From Globodera rostochiensis (taxonomy: Eukaryota > Nematoda > Chromadorea > Rhabditida > Heteroderidae), in contig JAEVLN010000018.1 in the NCBI GenBank assembly GCA_018350325.1, positions 1,058,185 through 1,122,184 on the forward strand: a stretch of DNA of 64,000 bases, read 5' to 3'. The number at the start of each line of letters is the position of its first letter. The first letter of the stretch is position 1. The position numbers were made by a program, and so were the translations under genes. Positions 32,983-45,205 of the stretch are shown piece by piece. Under the pieces are notes generated by a model. The model made no database searches, was not told where the DNA came from, and saw only the letters and a program-made list of their open reading frames with translations.

Positions 32983-34912
32983 GACCAGAATTAGAGTTTC
33001 CGGAAAACCAGTATAGACCAGAATTAGGTTTGCGGAAAGCCAGTATAGACCAGAATTAGTTTCCGGAAAGCCAGTATAGAGCAGAATTAGGTTTCCGGAA
33101 AGCCAGTATAGATCAGAATTAGGATTCCGGAAAGCCAGAATCAGAGAATTAGGGTTTCCGGAAAGTAGCTGGACCAGAATTAGAGTTTCCGGAAAGCCAG
33201 TATAGGCCAGAAATACCAGTATTGACCAGAATTAGTTTTCCGGATTTCCGGAAAGCCCGTATAGACCAGAATTAGAGTTTCCGGAAAACCAGTATAGACC
33301 AGAATTAGGTTTGCGGAAACCCAGTATAGACCAGAATTAGGTTTCCGGAAAGCCAGTATAGACCAGAATTAGAGTTTCCGGAAAGCCAGTATAGACCAGA
33401 ATGAGGTTTCCGGAAAGCCAGTATAGACCAGAATTAGAGTTTCCGGAAAGCCAGTATAGACCAGAATGAGGTTTCCGGAAAGCCAGTATAGACCAGAATG
33501 AGGTTTCCGGAAAGCCAGTATAGACCAGAATTAGAGTTTCCGGAAAGCCAGTATAGACCAGAATGAGGTTTCCGGAAAGCCAGTATAGACCAGAATTAGA
33601 GTTTCCGGAAAACCAGTATAGACCAGAATTAGGTTTGCGGAAACCCAGTATAGACCAGAATTAGGTTTCCGGAAAGCCAGTATAGACCAGAATTAGAGTT
33701 TCCGGAAAGCCAGTATAGACCAGAATGAGGTTTCCGGAAAGCCAGTATAGACCAGAATTAGAGTTTCCGGAAAGCCAGTATAGACCAGAATGAGGTTTGC
33801 GGAAAGCCAGTATAGACCAGAATTAGAGTTTCCGGAAAGCCAGTATAGACCAGAATGAGGTTTGCGGAAAGCCAGTATAGGCCAGAATTAGGTTTCCGGA
33901 AAGCCAGTATAGACCAGAATTAGAGTTCCCGGAAAGCCAGTATAGACCAGAATAGAGTTTCCGAAAAGCCAGTATAGACCAGAATGAGGTTTCCGGAAAG
34001 CCAGTATAGACCAGAATGAGGTTTCCGGAAAGCCAGTATAGACCAGAATGAGGTTTCCGGAAAGCCAGTATAGACCAGAATTAGAGTTTCCGGAAAGCCA
34101 GTATAGACCAGAATGAGGTTTGCGGAAAGCCAGTATAGGCCAGAATTAGGTTTCCGGAAAGCCAGTATAGACCAGAATTAGAGTTCCCGGAAAGCCAGTA
34201 TAGACCAGAATAGAGTTTCCGAAAAGCCAGTATAGACCAGAATGAGGTTTCCGGAAAGCCAGTATAGACCAGAATGAGGTTTCCGGAAAGCCAGTATAGA
34301 CCAGAATGAGGTTTCCGGAAAGCCAGTATAGACCAGAATTAGAGTTTCCGGAAAACCAGTACAGACCAGAATGAGGTTTCCGGAAAGCCAGTATAGACCA
34401 GAATTAGAGTTTCCGGAAAGCCAGTATAGACCAGAATGAGGTTTCCGGAAAGCCAGTATAGACCAGAATAGAGTTTCCGAAAAGCCAGTATAGACCAGAA
34501 TGAGGTTTCCGGAAAGCCAGTATAGACCAGAATTAGAGTTTCCGGAAAGCCAGTATAGACCAGAATGAGGTTTCCGGAAAGCCAGTATAGACCAGAATTA
34601 GAGTTTCCGGAAACCAGTATAGACCAGAATTAGGTTTGCGGAAAGCCAGTACAGGCCAGAATTAGGTTTCCGGAAAGCCAGTATAGACCAGAATTAGAGT
34701 TTCCGGAAAGCCTGTATAGACCAGAATGAGGTTTCCGGAAAGCCAGTATAGACCAGAATTAGAGTTTCCGGAAAGCCAGTATAGACCTTCCGGAAAGCCA
34801 GTATAGAGAATTAGGATTCCGGAAAGCCAGAATGCACCAAAATGAGGTCTCCGGAAAGCCAGTATAGACCAGAATTAGGATTTTGGAAAGCCAGAATGCA
34901 GCAAAATTTGGC
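32983..34912. repeat. Satellite array, about 32-33-bp units, about 58 copies
   Basis: The unit is TTTCCGGAAAGCCAGTATAG plus ACCAGAATTAGAG (33 bp, type A) or ACCAGAATGAGG (32 bp, type B). A and B types often alternate, and longer blocks (for example about 33580-33960 and 33960-34220) repeat as higher-order units. Units at both edges are diverged. A much more diverged relative lies at 50545-51015. No spacer-like unique sequence separates units, so it is not a CRISPR array. Confidence 0.95.
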
Positions 34913-35042
34913 TTTCGAATTCAAACTGTTTACGCCTAACACATGCATGCTTTTCCTGCGTACAAACTGTCTAAAAAGACGACGCTCCCAATCGTATAGC
35001 CTAAACGTGAAACCATGCGGGCCCAAACGAGCGCGGTTAAAG

Positions 35043-35670
35043 GGTGACCGGAAAATGCGTCAGTGAAAAATGCGTCAGTAGAAAATGCGTCAGTGGAAAA
35101 TGCGTCAGTGATTATCAAAAGTCGAGAAAAAAGTGTTTTTACCGGAATTAGGGGCTTAGACTATAATTCTAACATCCATTTCTGCCGATTTCGAACCTCA
35201 AACCAAATTCGAACAATTTAAAAAAAATCCAGTTTGTCTCAAAATCATTCAAAAATATGAATTCGATTATTACTTTCGTTGTAAAGTGTCTAGAATCACA
35301 CCCAAGCCAAAACTTCCCGAATCTCCTAACGTCTTAGGCTAAGCCTAAGCTAGGCTTAAGCTATGCTTAGGCCTCAGCCTAACAAACTCCAAGCCAGGTT
35401 GGCTTAGGCTTAGCTTCAATACTAGACAGAATTGGCAATCGTGGTTGGCTTCGGACGGGTTAGCCGCCAAACTTGATTTTTAGAAAAATTGGAATTTTCG
35501 ACTAAATGTTCGAATTCTGGTCCGGGGTTTGGAATTGACTGTAACAGAGCTCGGAATTGGATTCGTAGACCCCAAAAACCTCCAGAAACATGTTTTGCAT
35601 ATAATCACTGACGCATTTTCCACTGACGCATTTTCTACTGACGCATTTTCCACTGACGCATTTTCCGGGA
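35043..35670. mobile_element. Terminal-inverted-repeat element with AAAATGCGTCAGT iterons
   Basis: Left arm (35049-35115): four head-to-tail GGAAAATGCGTCAGT units, then GATTAT. Right arm (35600-35668): the exact inverse arrangement. The core includes AGGCTTAGGC-type repeats (35330-35420). Similar sequence CGGTTAAAGGG occurs in direct orientation just outside each arm, though not immediately adjacent. No frame of note. Fits a non-autonomous DNA transposon. Confidence 0.8.
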
Positions 35671-35749
35671 GCCGGTTAAAGGGGCAAGTCAAACTGTTCA
35701 CGCCTAACACGTGAGTAGTTACCGCCTGATTTTTGACCGGATTTTTTCG

Positions 35750-36340
35750 CAGACCATACCTATGGCGGGGGCGGCTGCCAAGTGAGGCCCTGCCAAGTGA
35801 GGCCTGGCCAAGTGGCCTGGCCAGTTGAGTCCTATAGCCTAAACCTATCGGCAGGGTCCCTGCGCGACTTTTTCGAATTTTTTCCTGCGAGACTGACCTT
35901 TATTTTTATTTTAATTATTTAAATTTAATTATTTGAATTTTTACTGAGCGAGATTTTAATTTAATCAATTAAAATCATTTGCATCAAGAGGGATCCGAAC
36001 ATCGAACCTCCGCATTTTTTAGACCTTATTTTTATTTTAATTTTTTAAATATTATAATTATATAAATTTAATTATTTGAATTTTACTGCGCGAGATTTTA
36101 AATATTTTGAAATTATTTTTTTAATCAATTAAAATCATTGAAATTTCGTTAAAATCTTCAAAATTTTTCCGTTGGCGCCTACAAATGACACTTTTTATTG
36201 CACGACGACACATGCAGATTAGCACATGAGTAATTGGAATAGTCTACCTTTTTTATCTTTAAATCAACCATTAAACAAAAAGGTTATCACAATATAAACT
36301 TCTGTACAGCGATACAAAGGTTTTATTTATTAAAATGAAT
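35750..36340. other. Intergenic, transposon-like fragments
   Basis: GCCAAGTGAGGCC repeats (35778-35830), a GAGGGATCCGAAC...CGAACCTCC string (35968-36010) that looks like a decayed tRNA-like B box, and a truncated hairpin-repeat core (CCGTTGGCGCCTAC near 36170). No gene. Confidence 0.35.
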
Positions 36341-36341
36341 T

Positions 36342-38294
36342 TCAAGAAATGGTGGGCAATTGTACGGAACTGCAAAATCTGATCTGCAATTGATAGCCAA
36401 CAGATCCTCTAAATACCCCTCGGTGATTGTTGTTTCGGGCCCCTTCCATTGGACCGACACGATTATTTTGAATATTTGTTGTTTTTCGAATGATCGAAAA
36501 ATCTTTGATTAGCTGTTTGCGGAATGTGACGCTGGCCCACAACAGTAACCAGCTGGAGAACACTACAGTACCTGTTGGTGATGTAACCGTATAAATTTCA
36601 GTCTTCATCAAAAATTTAGGACCGGAAAAGCAAGTTTTCTTCATTCCCATCACCTGTGTCCAGAATCAGTGGCTCGTAGACGAATACCATAAACCTTATT
36701 TTCAAATCACCACGTGGAGAAATAATGTTAATCTGTGATGTTAATTAATTATTATTGCTAATCAGAATTGCAATCAATGCTAGTATATGTCTATGTTTGT
36801 TTTAAATTTGATTAAATTAAATTTATTTTGTTTACCAAATACAAGCTTGCGCTGAGCATGTGACCCAAGAAAGTTGCTAATGCATAAAACATCAATTTTT
36901 TTTTAATATTGTCGGAGTTGTTGTTTCTGTTTATGACTTGTAATTTGTAGGCAACGAATGTGCAAATGTTTATCAAAATGCATAAAACCATAAAAATGAC
37001 AGAGAACACACCACTAATATAACCCAAATAGATGCTGGTCGGTGTCTTAATAAAAATTTAAGAGGAGATAATTGTCAGCAAAATTTAGTCAAATAATTTA
37101 TTTCTGAATTTGAATGCCAAAAGCTATAATGCAGAAAAAAATTGTTAAGAATAATTACATTTCCAGCTTCGAACACGAGAAAACTGTTGTCTGTCGTAGA
37201 ATTTTGATTCCTCAATATAAGTATTGCATTCATTTTGAACGCTGGCCAGCACACCAATATTGGCACAACGTAAACAAAAATTGTTATAAACGGAAGAAAT
37301 TTTCGCCATGTCTAAAATATTTAATTGTATATTATAAGTAGAGCTTGGATTTTCATGGTTTAACATATATTTTTGCAGAATAGACGATATAATAGAAGGC
37401 CAAAAATAGCATTCATTTCGAAAATTTTAGTAGAGCGACTTTTAGTCCATATAAATACCATATTTTGGCTTTTTTGAGAAAAAACATATTTCATAATAAA
37501 TCCATAGCTTAGTCATTTTTTCAAAATTTCTTGAAGAAAAATTCAATCTTTTAGGCATTTTTTGAAAATTTATTAAGAAAAAATGCAATAAAAACGAAAA
37601 TGTACTCGTAAAACAAAACGTTCTTACACGAAATGTATGTCTGCAAATGACTTTTCCTTGGTACAAAAATACACCCCTAAAGATGTTTATTTTCAGCAAT
37701 TTTTTAAAATAAATTTTTCCAAAACGAAAAATATTATATTTACATTTATAAGAGGAAAATGATGAAGATTGACGAATTTTGAAGGTTTTTACGCAAATTG
37801 ACTGAATTTGACCTTTTCATGTTTTATTGGCATTGCGATTGCGGTCAGTCGGTTCAGCAATATAAAAGCCGTGACCAAATTATTTGCTAGGAATGTGTGC
37901 CCGCCAAAAAAATAGTAAATTGCGAGCATCCAATTTGGGAACTTAGAATAGATCGGGTAAAGCACACCGAATAAGAAGGGCATTCGTTGACCGTAGAAAG
38001 AGTTCAATACGTACAGCAAATCCTGAAACATTAAAAAAACATCACTTTTAATGATTAGCAAATTCTTTTAATTTTTTCTATAAAAAATTTGTAATTATGA
38101 CACTATCACTTTGAATTTGTTACCGGAATTGCCCTCATAACAAAAAGTGTATAGAATGAATTGTGGAACTTTTTGTGCCGAACGATTGTGACAATTTGGG
38201 CAATATAAAGTGCCGTTGACGGGATGATTATACAAATGGCTAAGTAGATGATTTGAGTTTGTTTTGAGTAGGACCATTCAGCAATGTCCATCAT
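36342..38294 (-). CDS. Srg-like chemoreceptor G (six exons, 350 aa)
   Basis: Exons: 38124-38294, 37813-38022, 37159-37311, 36836-37045, 36654-36732, 36342-36571; GT-AG; open to TGA at 36342. It starts MMDIAEW (a second Met codon at 38291 is an alternative). Exon 4 is 4 codons shorter than in the other copies: the loop after VAYKL lacks the HMKKVS segment. Exon 3 ends EAGN rather than EAGD, and exon 5 has VYEPLILDTG where others have YYP, so the usually conserved Tyr before Pro in TM7 is Glu. TM3 is followed by LLNRLTAIAMPIKHEK. Intron 2 is enlarged (501 bp) by a dispersed repeat. More diverged than A, E or H; an intact frame suggests it is still expressed. Confidence 0.82.
37370..37770. repeat. 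Dispersed repeat in intron 2 of gene G
   Basis: AAAATGCAATAAAAACGAAAA and TACACCCCTAAAGATG strings match the family at 23040-23440. This insertion accounts for the unusually long intron. Confidence 0.6.
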
Positions 38295-38519
38295 TACTGT
38301 AAGATTCAATATAAATTACGCTAAATTGTTCAAAAATATAAATACTCTTAGAAGTATTAAAAATCAATATGCAAATTTTTTACTTGTCTTAATATTTTGC
38401 TTATCTTTATGACAAGAAATCTCACATTTCTTTCATTCAACATTTGTTCTAACTCTATAATAAAACGCACAAATCTTTTTTTTCTAAAACTCATTAGAGA
38501 ACTTTAAAGAGCTGTCATG

Positions 38520-38885
38520 CAGTGATAAAATAATGAGAAATTTTGGTGTTTGGGCATTTTAAATTATTGTATTACTTTTGTTGTTCATTATTTTTAACGA
38601 ATGTCGAGTGAATTCATTGTTTTTTATTAAAATAAGATAAAATTTTTAAAAAAAGTAAAAAATTGCAATTTGATTTTTAAAAACCTAAAACCAATAAGGG
38701 AATTTCCAACCGGTTATGGCAATCTGGCCAAAAACGCTAAAATTCCACCGGAAAATAGTCAAAATGCCACCTGTAAAATGCCAATAGGCCAAAATGCAAA
38801 CCAGAGGCCTAAAACATTCAAAATCCCAACCAAGAAATGCCAACCGTACAGGAAAAGCAATACTTATTCGATTGGTCATTGACAA
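38520..38885. repeat. Receptor 5'-flank block (gene G)
   Basis: CAGTGATAAAATAATGAGAA, GTCGAGTGAATTCATTG and the AAAATGCCA-word block, as upstream of A, E and I. Confidence 0.65.
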
Positions 38886-39111
38886 ATTTGAATTTTAAAG
38901 TCATTAATTACAAGGGAAACTTTTTCTTAGAACGACATACGCAAATTAACCGAATGCGTAATTACTAATTAGATAGTCTGCTTAATGTGCTTGTGTGTTT
39001 TAATTATCTGTTGGAGATGCGACTAAATTCTTTATGACTAAATCGAAATTGAGTTAGGGGTTCTATAAAAAAAATATTTAGCATAATTTTAAATGCATTT
39101 AACTTCTCAAT

Positions 39112-39650
39112 GATTTTGCGATCATTCGCATTAGAAATATCCGTGTCGGTCCAATGGAGGGACCCGGAAACAATAATCATCGGGCAGTTGGATGGCCATC
39201 AATTGCAGAACAGATTTAGCAGTTCCGTACAACAATTGCCAGCAATTTATAAAGACATAAAAATATTGTACCCAAGTTTATATACATAATTCTATCTTTG
39301 TATGAATGGAATGGCTTATGTTAATCTGAAAAATTTGGAAGCTAATTGGCATTAATTAGTACATACCTAGGTGCGTTTCTGTCAGAAAGTTTCCTTATAT
39401 TTTAGTTTTTTTTCGAATTTTAACCCTTTCATTAGCAACGTGAAAATATTTGCCAAACTGCTAGCATTAAAATATATAAAATAAAACGCTACAATATGAG
39501 CCAACGCAAAAAGAAACCAAAAACTTTGGAGCGCGAACAAAATCCCGTCCCGACAAAATCTCGACCCAAAATCTCGACTACTATAAAAAGCAAGTCCACA
39601 AACCAATTGCAGTTGTTCCAGTTACTATACATGTCTAATAAATTTTTGCT
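39112..39650 (+). pseudogene. Isolated Srg-like last-exon relic with 3' flank
   Basis: GATTTTGCGATCATTCGCAT begins within exon 6 (KDF.IIR) and continues through the tail (RVGPMEGPGNNNHRAVGWPS) with the same 8-base deletion and TAG stop as gene E. It is followed by the E-type 3' flank. Nothing upstream corresponds to exons 1-5. It is a fragment duplicated from gene E or a shared ancestor. Confidence 0.8.
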
Positions 39651-40098
39651 GATATTGATGTTTTCGCATTAATGTTAGCGGAACTCCCGCCTTAAATAGT
39701 TTACGCAAAAATTTGGTAATTTGGGGGGGGGCGGTGCCGAGAATTTACAAAAAAAAATTCGTCGATTTTGTTAAGAAAATTGATCAAAGTTCCATAAACT
39801 CACAAAAAGTGCACAAAAACCTTGAAAAACCACAAAACCCCATCAATTAGCCGCATCTGTCTCTCAAAAGACTAACAGCGTTTAACCTCAAATTTGCCAC
39901 ATTGAATTCGATGATTAAAAAGTTGGCAAAAGGCATGACAAAACGTTACTGGACAAAATGCCCGGTAGTTAGGGAAAACGACAAAAGGTACGATGACAAA
40001 AGGTATGGTTGGCAAAAAATTGGATAAAATGCTTGTTTTGGCGGAACAAATATGTAATGTAGCTGTAAACTAAATAATTAATTAATTTTTATGTGAAA

Positions 40099-41541
40099 TT
40101 AAGAAATTGCTGGCAATTGTCTGCAAATTCTGTTCTGCAATTGATGGCCAACAGCTCCTTCAACTGCCCGATGATTATTGTTTTGGGGCCCCTCCATTGG
40201 ACCGACACGAATATTTCTAATGCGAATGATTGAAAAATCTTTGATTAGCTGTTGACGGAATGTGCTGCTGGCCCACAACAGTAACCAGCTGGCGAGCACT
40301 ACAACCGTTTAAATTTCAGTGGTCATCAAAAATTTAGGACCGGAAAAGCAAGTTTCTTCATTCCCATCACCTGTGTCCAGAATCAGTGGATAGTAGACGA
40401 ATATCATAAACGTTGTTTTCCAATCATCAACTTTAGTAATAATGTTAATCTGTGATGTTACTTAGTATTATTATTGCTAATCAGAATTGCAATAAAGCTA
40501 GTGTATATGTCTGTTTGTTTTAAATTTGATTATAAATTTATTTTGTTTACCAAAAAAAGGCTTGCGATGAGCGCGTGACCCAAAAAAGTTGCCAATGCAT
40601 AAAACAGCAATTTCTTTTTAAGATCGTCCAAGTTGTTGTTCCTGTTTATGCTAACTTTTTTCATATGTAATTTGTATGCCACAAATGTGCAAATGTTTAG
40701 TAAAACGCATATAATCATAAAAATGACAGAGAAAACGGCACAAGCACAAGCCAAATAGTTGATGATCGGTGCCTTAATAAAAAATTGCAAGAGGAAACAA
40801 TTTAGTAAATAATTTAATTCTGAAATTTAAACGGCTCAAGCTTAATGAAAATGTTAAGAATAATTACATCTCCAGCTTCGTACACGATAAAACTGTGGTC
40901 TGTCGTTGAATTTGGGTCCTTCAATCGAATAATTGCATTCATTTTGAACGCTGGCCAACACAACAATGTTGATACAAAATAAACAAAAATTGTTATAAAC
41001 GGAAAAAATTTGCGCCACAGCTTAAAACGATTTCAAAAAAAGAAATAATAATTTCAAAACACCTTTTCATGTTTTATTGGCATTATAATTGCGGTCAGTC
41101 GGTTCAGCGATATAAAAGCCGTGACCAAATAATTTGCTTCGAATGTGTGTCCGCCAAAAAAAAAGAACATTGCGAGCATCCAATTTGGGAACTTTGAATA
41201 AATCGGGTATAGCGCGGCACCGATTATGGAAGGCAATCGTTGACCATAGAAAGAGTTGAATACGTTCAGCAAATCCTGAAACATTTTTTTTAGTTAAAAA
41301 TTTTTCTGTTTCTAATTATTATGTTTTTTATATTAAAATCTGAATTTTATCTTCTATCAAAATTTGTTACCGGAATTGCTCGCATAATAAAAAGTGCATA
41401 GAATGAGTTGTGGAACTTTTTGTGCCGAACGATGGTGACAATTTCGGCAATATAAAGTGCCATAGATGGAATGGTTATACAAATGGTTAAGTAGCTAATT
41501 GGAATTTGAACTGAGATGGACCATTCGACAAAGTCAATCAT
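40099..41541 (-). CDS. Srg-like chemoreceptor H (six exons, about 345 aa)
   Basis: Exons: 41371-41541, 41063-41275, 40868-41020, 40551-40772, 40371-40449, then 40099-40298. It starts MIDFVEW. Exons 1-5 are typical (LLNRLTAIIMPIKHEK; YYPLILDTG). A deletion of about 18 bases has removed the normal exon 6 acceptor (CACCAACAG) and its first bases. The sequence TTGTAG, formed by codons that are coding in paralogs, can serve as acceptor: splicing there keeps the frame and costs three residues (GTV) in TM7. The tail is also 2 codons shorter after SIIR and 4 shorter near NRIC. If the substitute acceptor is not used, the gene lacks most of TM7. Upstream DNA was duplicated to make pseudogene I. Confidence 0.75.
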
Positions 41542-42129
41542 GATTCAATAAGACAAGTAGAAATTACTTTTAAACGCAACAATAATCTTTTTTTTCTAAA
41601 ATTTTTTAGACAAGTTTTGAATTGAATTTCTGACTGGAACTCAGTCAGCCGGCCTCCAAATGGCGTCTGATCGTGTCCCGTCACACCTAGATCGATCAAT
41701 AAAATATTGACTAAAAATCAGGGCAAAAAATAATTTCAAAAATATTAACTAAAAATGTCCACAATATCAGCATAACCCACAAGAAAAAAAACCAAAATGT
41801 TTGTGACCTGTTTTAAACCAATTAAAAACGGATTTTTTTCAAGTTTTTTGACAAATTTTGAAATATGTAGGAGGAGTTTTTTTCAAAAGTTTTTGGCAGC
41901 ATAGGGCCCCCCTTTTTTGGTCCCTATTTTGAGTAGACAACGTAACGTTTAAAAAACAGGATTTGATAGGGTCTTGAAATCAAATCAATTTTGCGTAATT
42001 TTAATGAAATAAAACCCTATTGTAACCAACTTATTGTAAAATTTGTATTAATTTAGCAGGGCGCCGCAAATGTCGTCGCCGCAGAAATGTTTAATTAAAG
42101 CATTTAAGAAAAATGACGCGAAATGAGCT

Positions 42130-42960
42130 TAAATTCTGCGAGTCTAAACTCTTCACTGCTAGAAATTACGGTTTTGTTCCAAATTTCAGTGGACCATTGA
42201 TCGCTCAAATTGATCAGAAAAATTTGAACTGACTGAATCGACCAAAATGTAAGGGTGTCGCTGTTGATGATCACAAATTCAATAGATTGAAATTGAAAAT
42301 TACTTTGTTGGAAAACATAAAATGACTGTGTTTTAAATATTTTTCAAATTTTATCAAAAGCTTACTACTGCATAATTATTATGAAAAATGCGTAAAATTT
42401 TTAAACAAATAATTGTGGAAAGTAAGGTTGCTATCACGAAATGCCATATTAACTCATTTTGGATTTCTGCATTTTTGGCATACAAAAACATAAAAGTTGC
42501 AAAAATGCCATATTTATCTCACCGTGACTCATGACAGGGACCGGAGTTTCATGTTTTATTTGTATAAATTTTTAGGTATCACGCAATTTAACTAAAAAAA
42601 GATTGTGGCCATGTCCTCCCACTCCAGTGGCCATGTCCTCCCACTCCATATTTTTTTTATTGCAAAAAAAAGTAAAGAGCCTAAACTGGATTGTGTAAGG
42701 AATGCTGCAAAGTGAGGCTTTTGTAACTTTGAATTTGCATGATTCCCAGATTATAAGGTTAGGTAATTAGAAAGCTCTTCTTTTTTTGAAAAAGGGGGTG
42801 TCATTCGTACTTGGATGCCAGGTACAGTGCTTGGAAACGGACCCTTGTACTTACAAATATAAAAGCGTACTTATTTCTAAGATTGTACTTGGAAAATGAG
42901 TATTTGGGGTGAGTGTTGAAATTTTTGGAATTTTAACAAAAAGCTAACGATTTAGCATTG
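42130..42960. repeat. Duplicated block copy 2 (H upstream)
   Basis: Nearly identical to 43875-44695, offset by about 1745 bp. Both share the tandem duplication of CAGTGGCCATGTCCTCCCAC (42610-42650 and 44335-44375), which the 32.2-kb copy lacks. Contains the empty site for the 276-bp hAT element. Confidence 0.85.
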
Positions 42961-43289
42961 TGTATATTCAAAAATTTCAATAAAAAGTGCCATTTTACCA
43001 AAAATGCGCCCTCTCAAAACATTGGATTATCATTTATTTTGAATTTTTTGGTTGCAATTTCCTTAACCAAATTGAGTAAAAATTCAAAATTTTCTTGTCG
43101 GCGCCTATCGGTGGCAAATTTTCGAAATTTTTGCACAAAAAAATTAAAAATTATTAAAAAAAATTTCCCGACGGCGTCTGTACGGCGCCGTTATGCGGCA
43201 AACATCAAAAAAGATCGCGCGCTCGCGCAAAAGAATTTTTGGACCAGGCCCATTTGGGAATGGCCACTAAAACAAAATATTGCATGTTT

Positions 43290-43721
43290 AAACCAAATTA
43301 TTCGCTTGGAATGTGTGCCCGCCAAAAAAAAGAACATTGCAAACATCCAATTTGGGAACTTTGAATAAATGGGGTAAAGCACGGCACCGATTATGAAGGG
43401 CAATCGTTGCCCGTAGAAAGAGTTCAATACGTACAGCAAATCCTGAAACATTTTTTTAGTTAAAAATCTTACTTTTAATTATAGCATCAAGACCTATAAA
43501 ACATTAAATAGAGATCCAAATTTGATTTGCGTCCAATTTGAATTTGTTACCGGAATTGCTCGCATAACAAAACGCGCATAGAATGATTTGTGGAACTTTT
43601 TGTGCCAAACCATGGTGACAATTTCGGCAATATAAAGTGCCATTGATGGAATGGTTATACAAATGGTTAAGTAGCTGATTGGAATTTGAACTGGGATGGA
43701 CCATTCGACAAAGTCAATTAT
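43290..43721 (-). pseudogene. Srg-like receptor pseudogene I (exons 1-2 only)
   Basis: Exon 1 (43551-43721) aligns codon by codon with gene H, but the ATG is ATA. Exon 2 (43292-43442) has one A fewer than H in a run of A residues, shifting the frame after FFLAG. It breaks off before the NRLTAI motif at a junction with unrelated sequence (TTGCATGTTTAAACC). Exons 3-6 are absent. Together with its upstream flank it is a tandem duplicate of the 5' part of H. Confidence 0.85.
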
Positions 43722-43874
43722 GATTCAATAAGACAAGTAGAAATTACTTTTAAACGCAACAATTAATCTTTTTTTTCTAAAAGTAATTAGACAAGTTTTG
43801 ATGAGTTTCAGACTTTTAGAATTTCCAAAGCATTTTTTTAACGAAAAATTAGACGAAATGAGCTCAAATTCTGC

Positions 43875-44695
43875 GAGTCTATTCACTGCTAGAAATTACG
43901 GTTTTGTTCCAAATTTCAGTGGACCATTGATCGCTCAAATTGATCAGAAAAATTTGAACTGACTGAATCGACCGCAATGTAAGTGAGTCGCTGTTGATGA
44001 TCACAAATTCAATAGATTGAAATTGAAAATTTTACTTTATTGGGAAACATAAAATGAAACTGGTTTTTAAATATTTTTCAAATTTTATCAAGGCTTACTG
44101 CTTAATTATTATGAAATGCAAAATTTTTAAACAAATAATTGTGGAAAGTAAGGTTGCTATCACGAAATGCCATATTAACTCATTTGGATTTCTGCATTTT
44201 TTGGCATACAAAAACATAAAAAGGTGAAAAATGCCATATTTATCTCACCGTGACTCATGACAGGGACCGGGGTTTCATGTTTTATTTGTATAAATTTTTA
44301 GGTATCACGCAATTTAACTAAAAAAAGATTGTGGCCATGTCCTCCCACTCCAGTGGCCATGTCCTCCCACTCCATATTTTTTTTATTGCAAAAAAAAGTA
44401 AAGAGCCTAAACTGGATTGTGTAAGGAATGCTGCAAAGTGAGGCTTTTGTAACTTTGAATTTGCATGATTCCCAGATTATAAGGTTAGGTAATTAGAAAG
44501 CTCTTCTTTTTTTGAAAAAGGGGGTGTCATTCGTACTTGGATGCCAGGTACAGTGCTTGGAAACGGACCCTTGTACTTACAAATATAAAAGCGTACTTAT
44601 TTCTAAGATTGTACTTGGAAAATGAGTATTTGGGGTGAGTGTTGAAATTTTTGGAATTTTAACAAAAATCTCACGATTTGGCATTTTTCATACAA
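43875..44695. repeat. Duplicated block copy 3 (I upstream)
   Basis: See copy 2; differences are scattered single bases and a few small indels, pointing to recent duplication together with pseudogene I. Confidence 0.85.
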
Positions 44696-44889
44696 TTAGG
44701 GATGAAAAATTGTGCGGATTTTTCTGCATTTTATAGCATTAAAAAGCACTCTACATTAACAAAAATGCAATAAAAACGAAAAATACACCCCTAAGGATCG
44801 ATCAAAAACTGCACCCCTAAAAATTGACTTTTTCGCGACAAAGAATTTTGTCACCAAAAAATAAAATTTTTAAAATTCTGCTTGGAGTT

Positions 44890-45205
44890 TGGCCATTTTA
44901 AATTATTGTATTACTTTCTTTTATTATTTTCGAATGAATGTCGAGTGAATTCGTTGTTTTCTATAAAATAAGACAAAATTTTTTAAAAAAAGTAAAAAAT
45001 TGCAATTTGATTTTTAAAAACCTAAAGACCAATAAGGGAATTTCCAACCGGTTATGGCAATCTGGCCAAAAACGCTAAAATTCCACCGGTACAAATGGCA
45101 ACCCGACCAAAATAGTCAAAATGCCACCTGTAAAATGCCAATAGGCCAAAATGGCCTAAAACAGTCAGCCAACCAATAAAATGCCAACCGTACAGGAAAA
45201 CATTT
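44890..45205. repeat. Receptor 5'-flank block (I)
   Basis: AAATTATTGTATTACTTTC, GAATGTCGAGTGAATTCGTTG and the AAAATGCCA block (45035-45200), parallel to 38560-38880. Confidence 0.6.

Noticed and set aside
32983..34912. Possible CRISPR array
   Set aside because: Units are contiguous direct repeats without unique spacers, and the surrounding genes are eukaryotic with introns.
43290..43451. Short receptor gene ending at the exon 2 fragment
   Set aside because: Start codon lost, A-run frameshift and no later exons.
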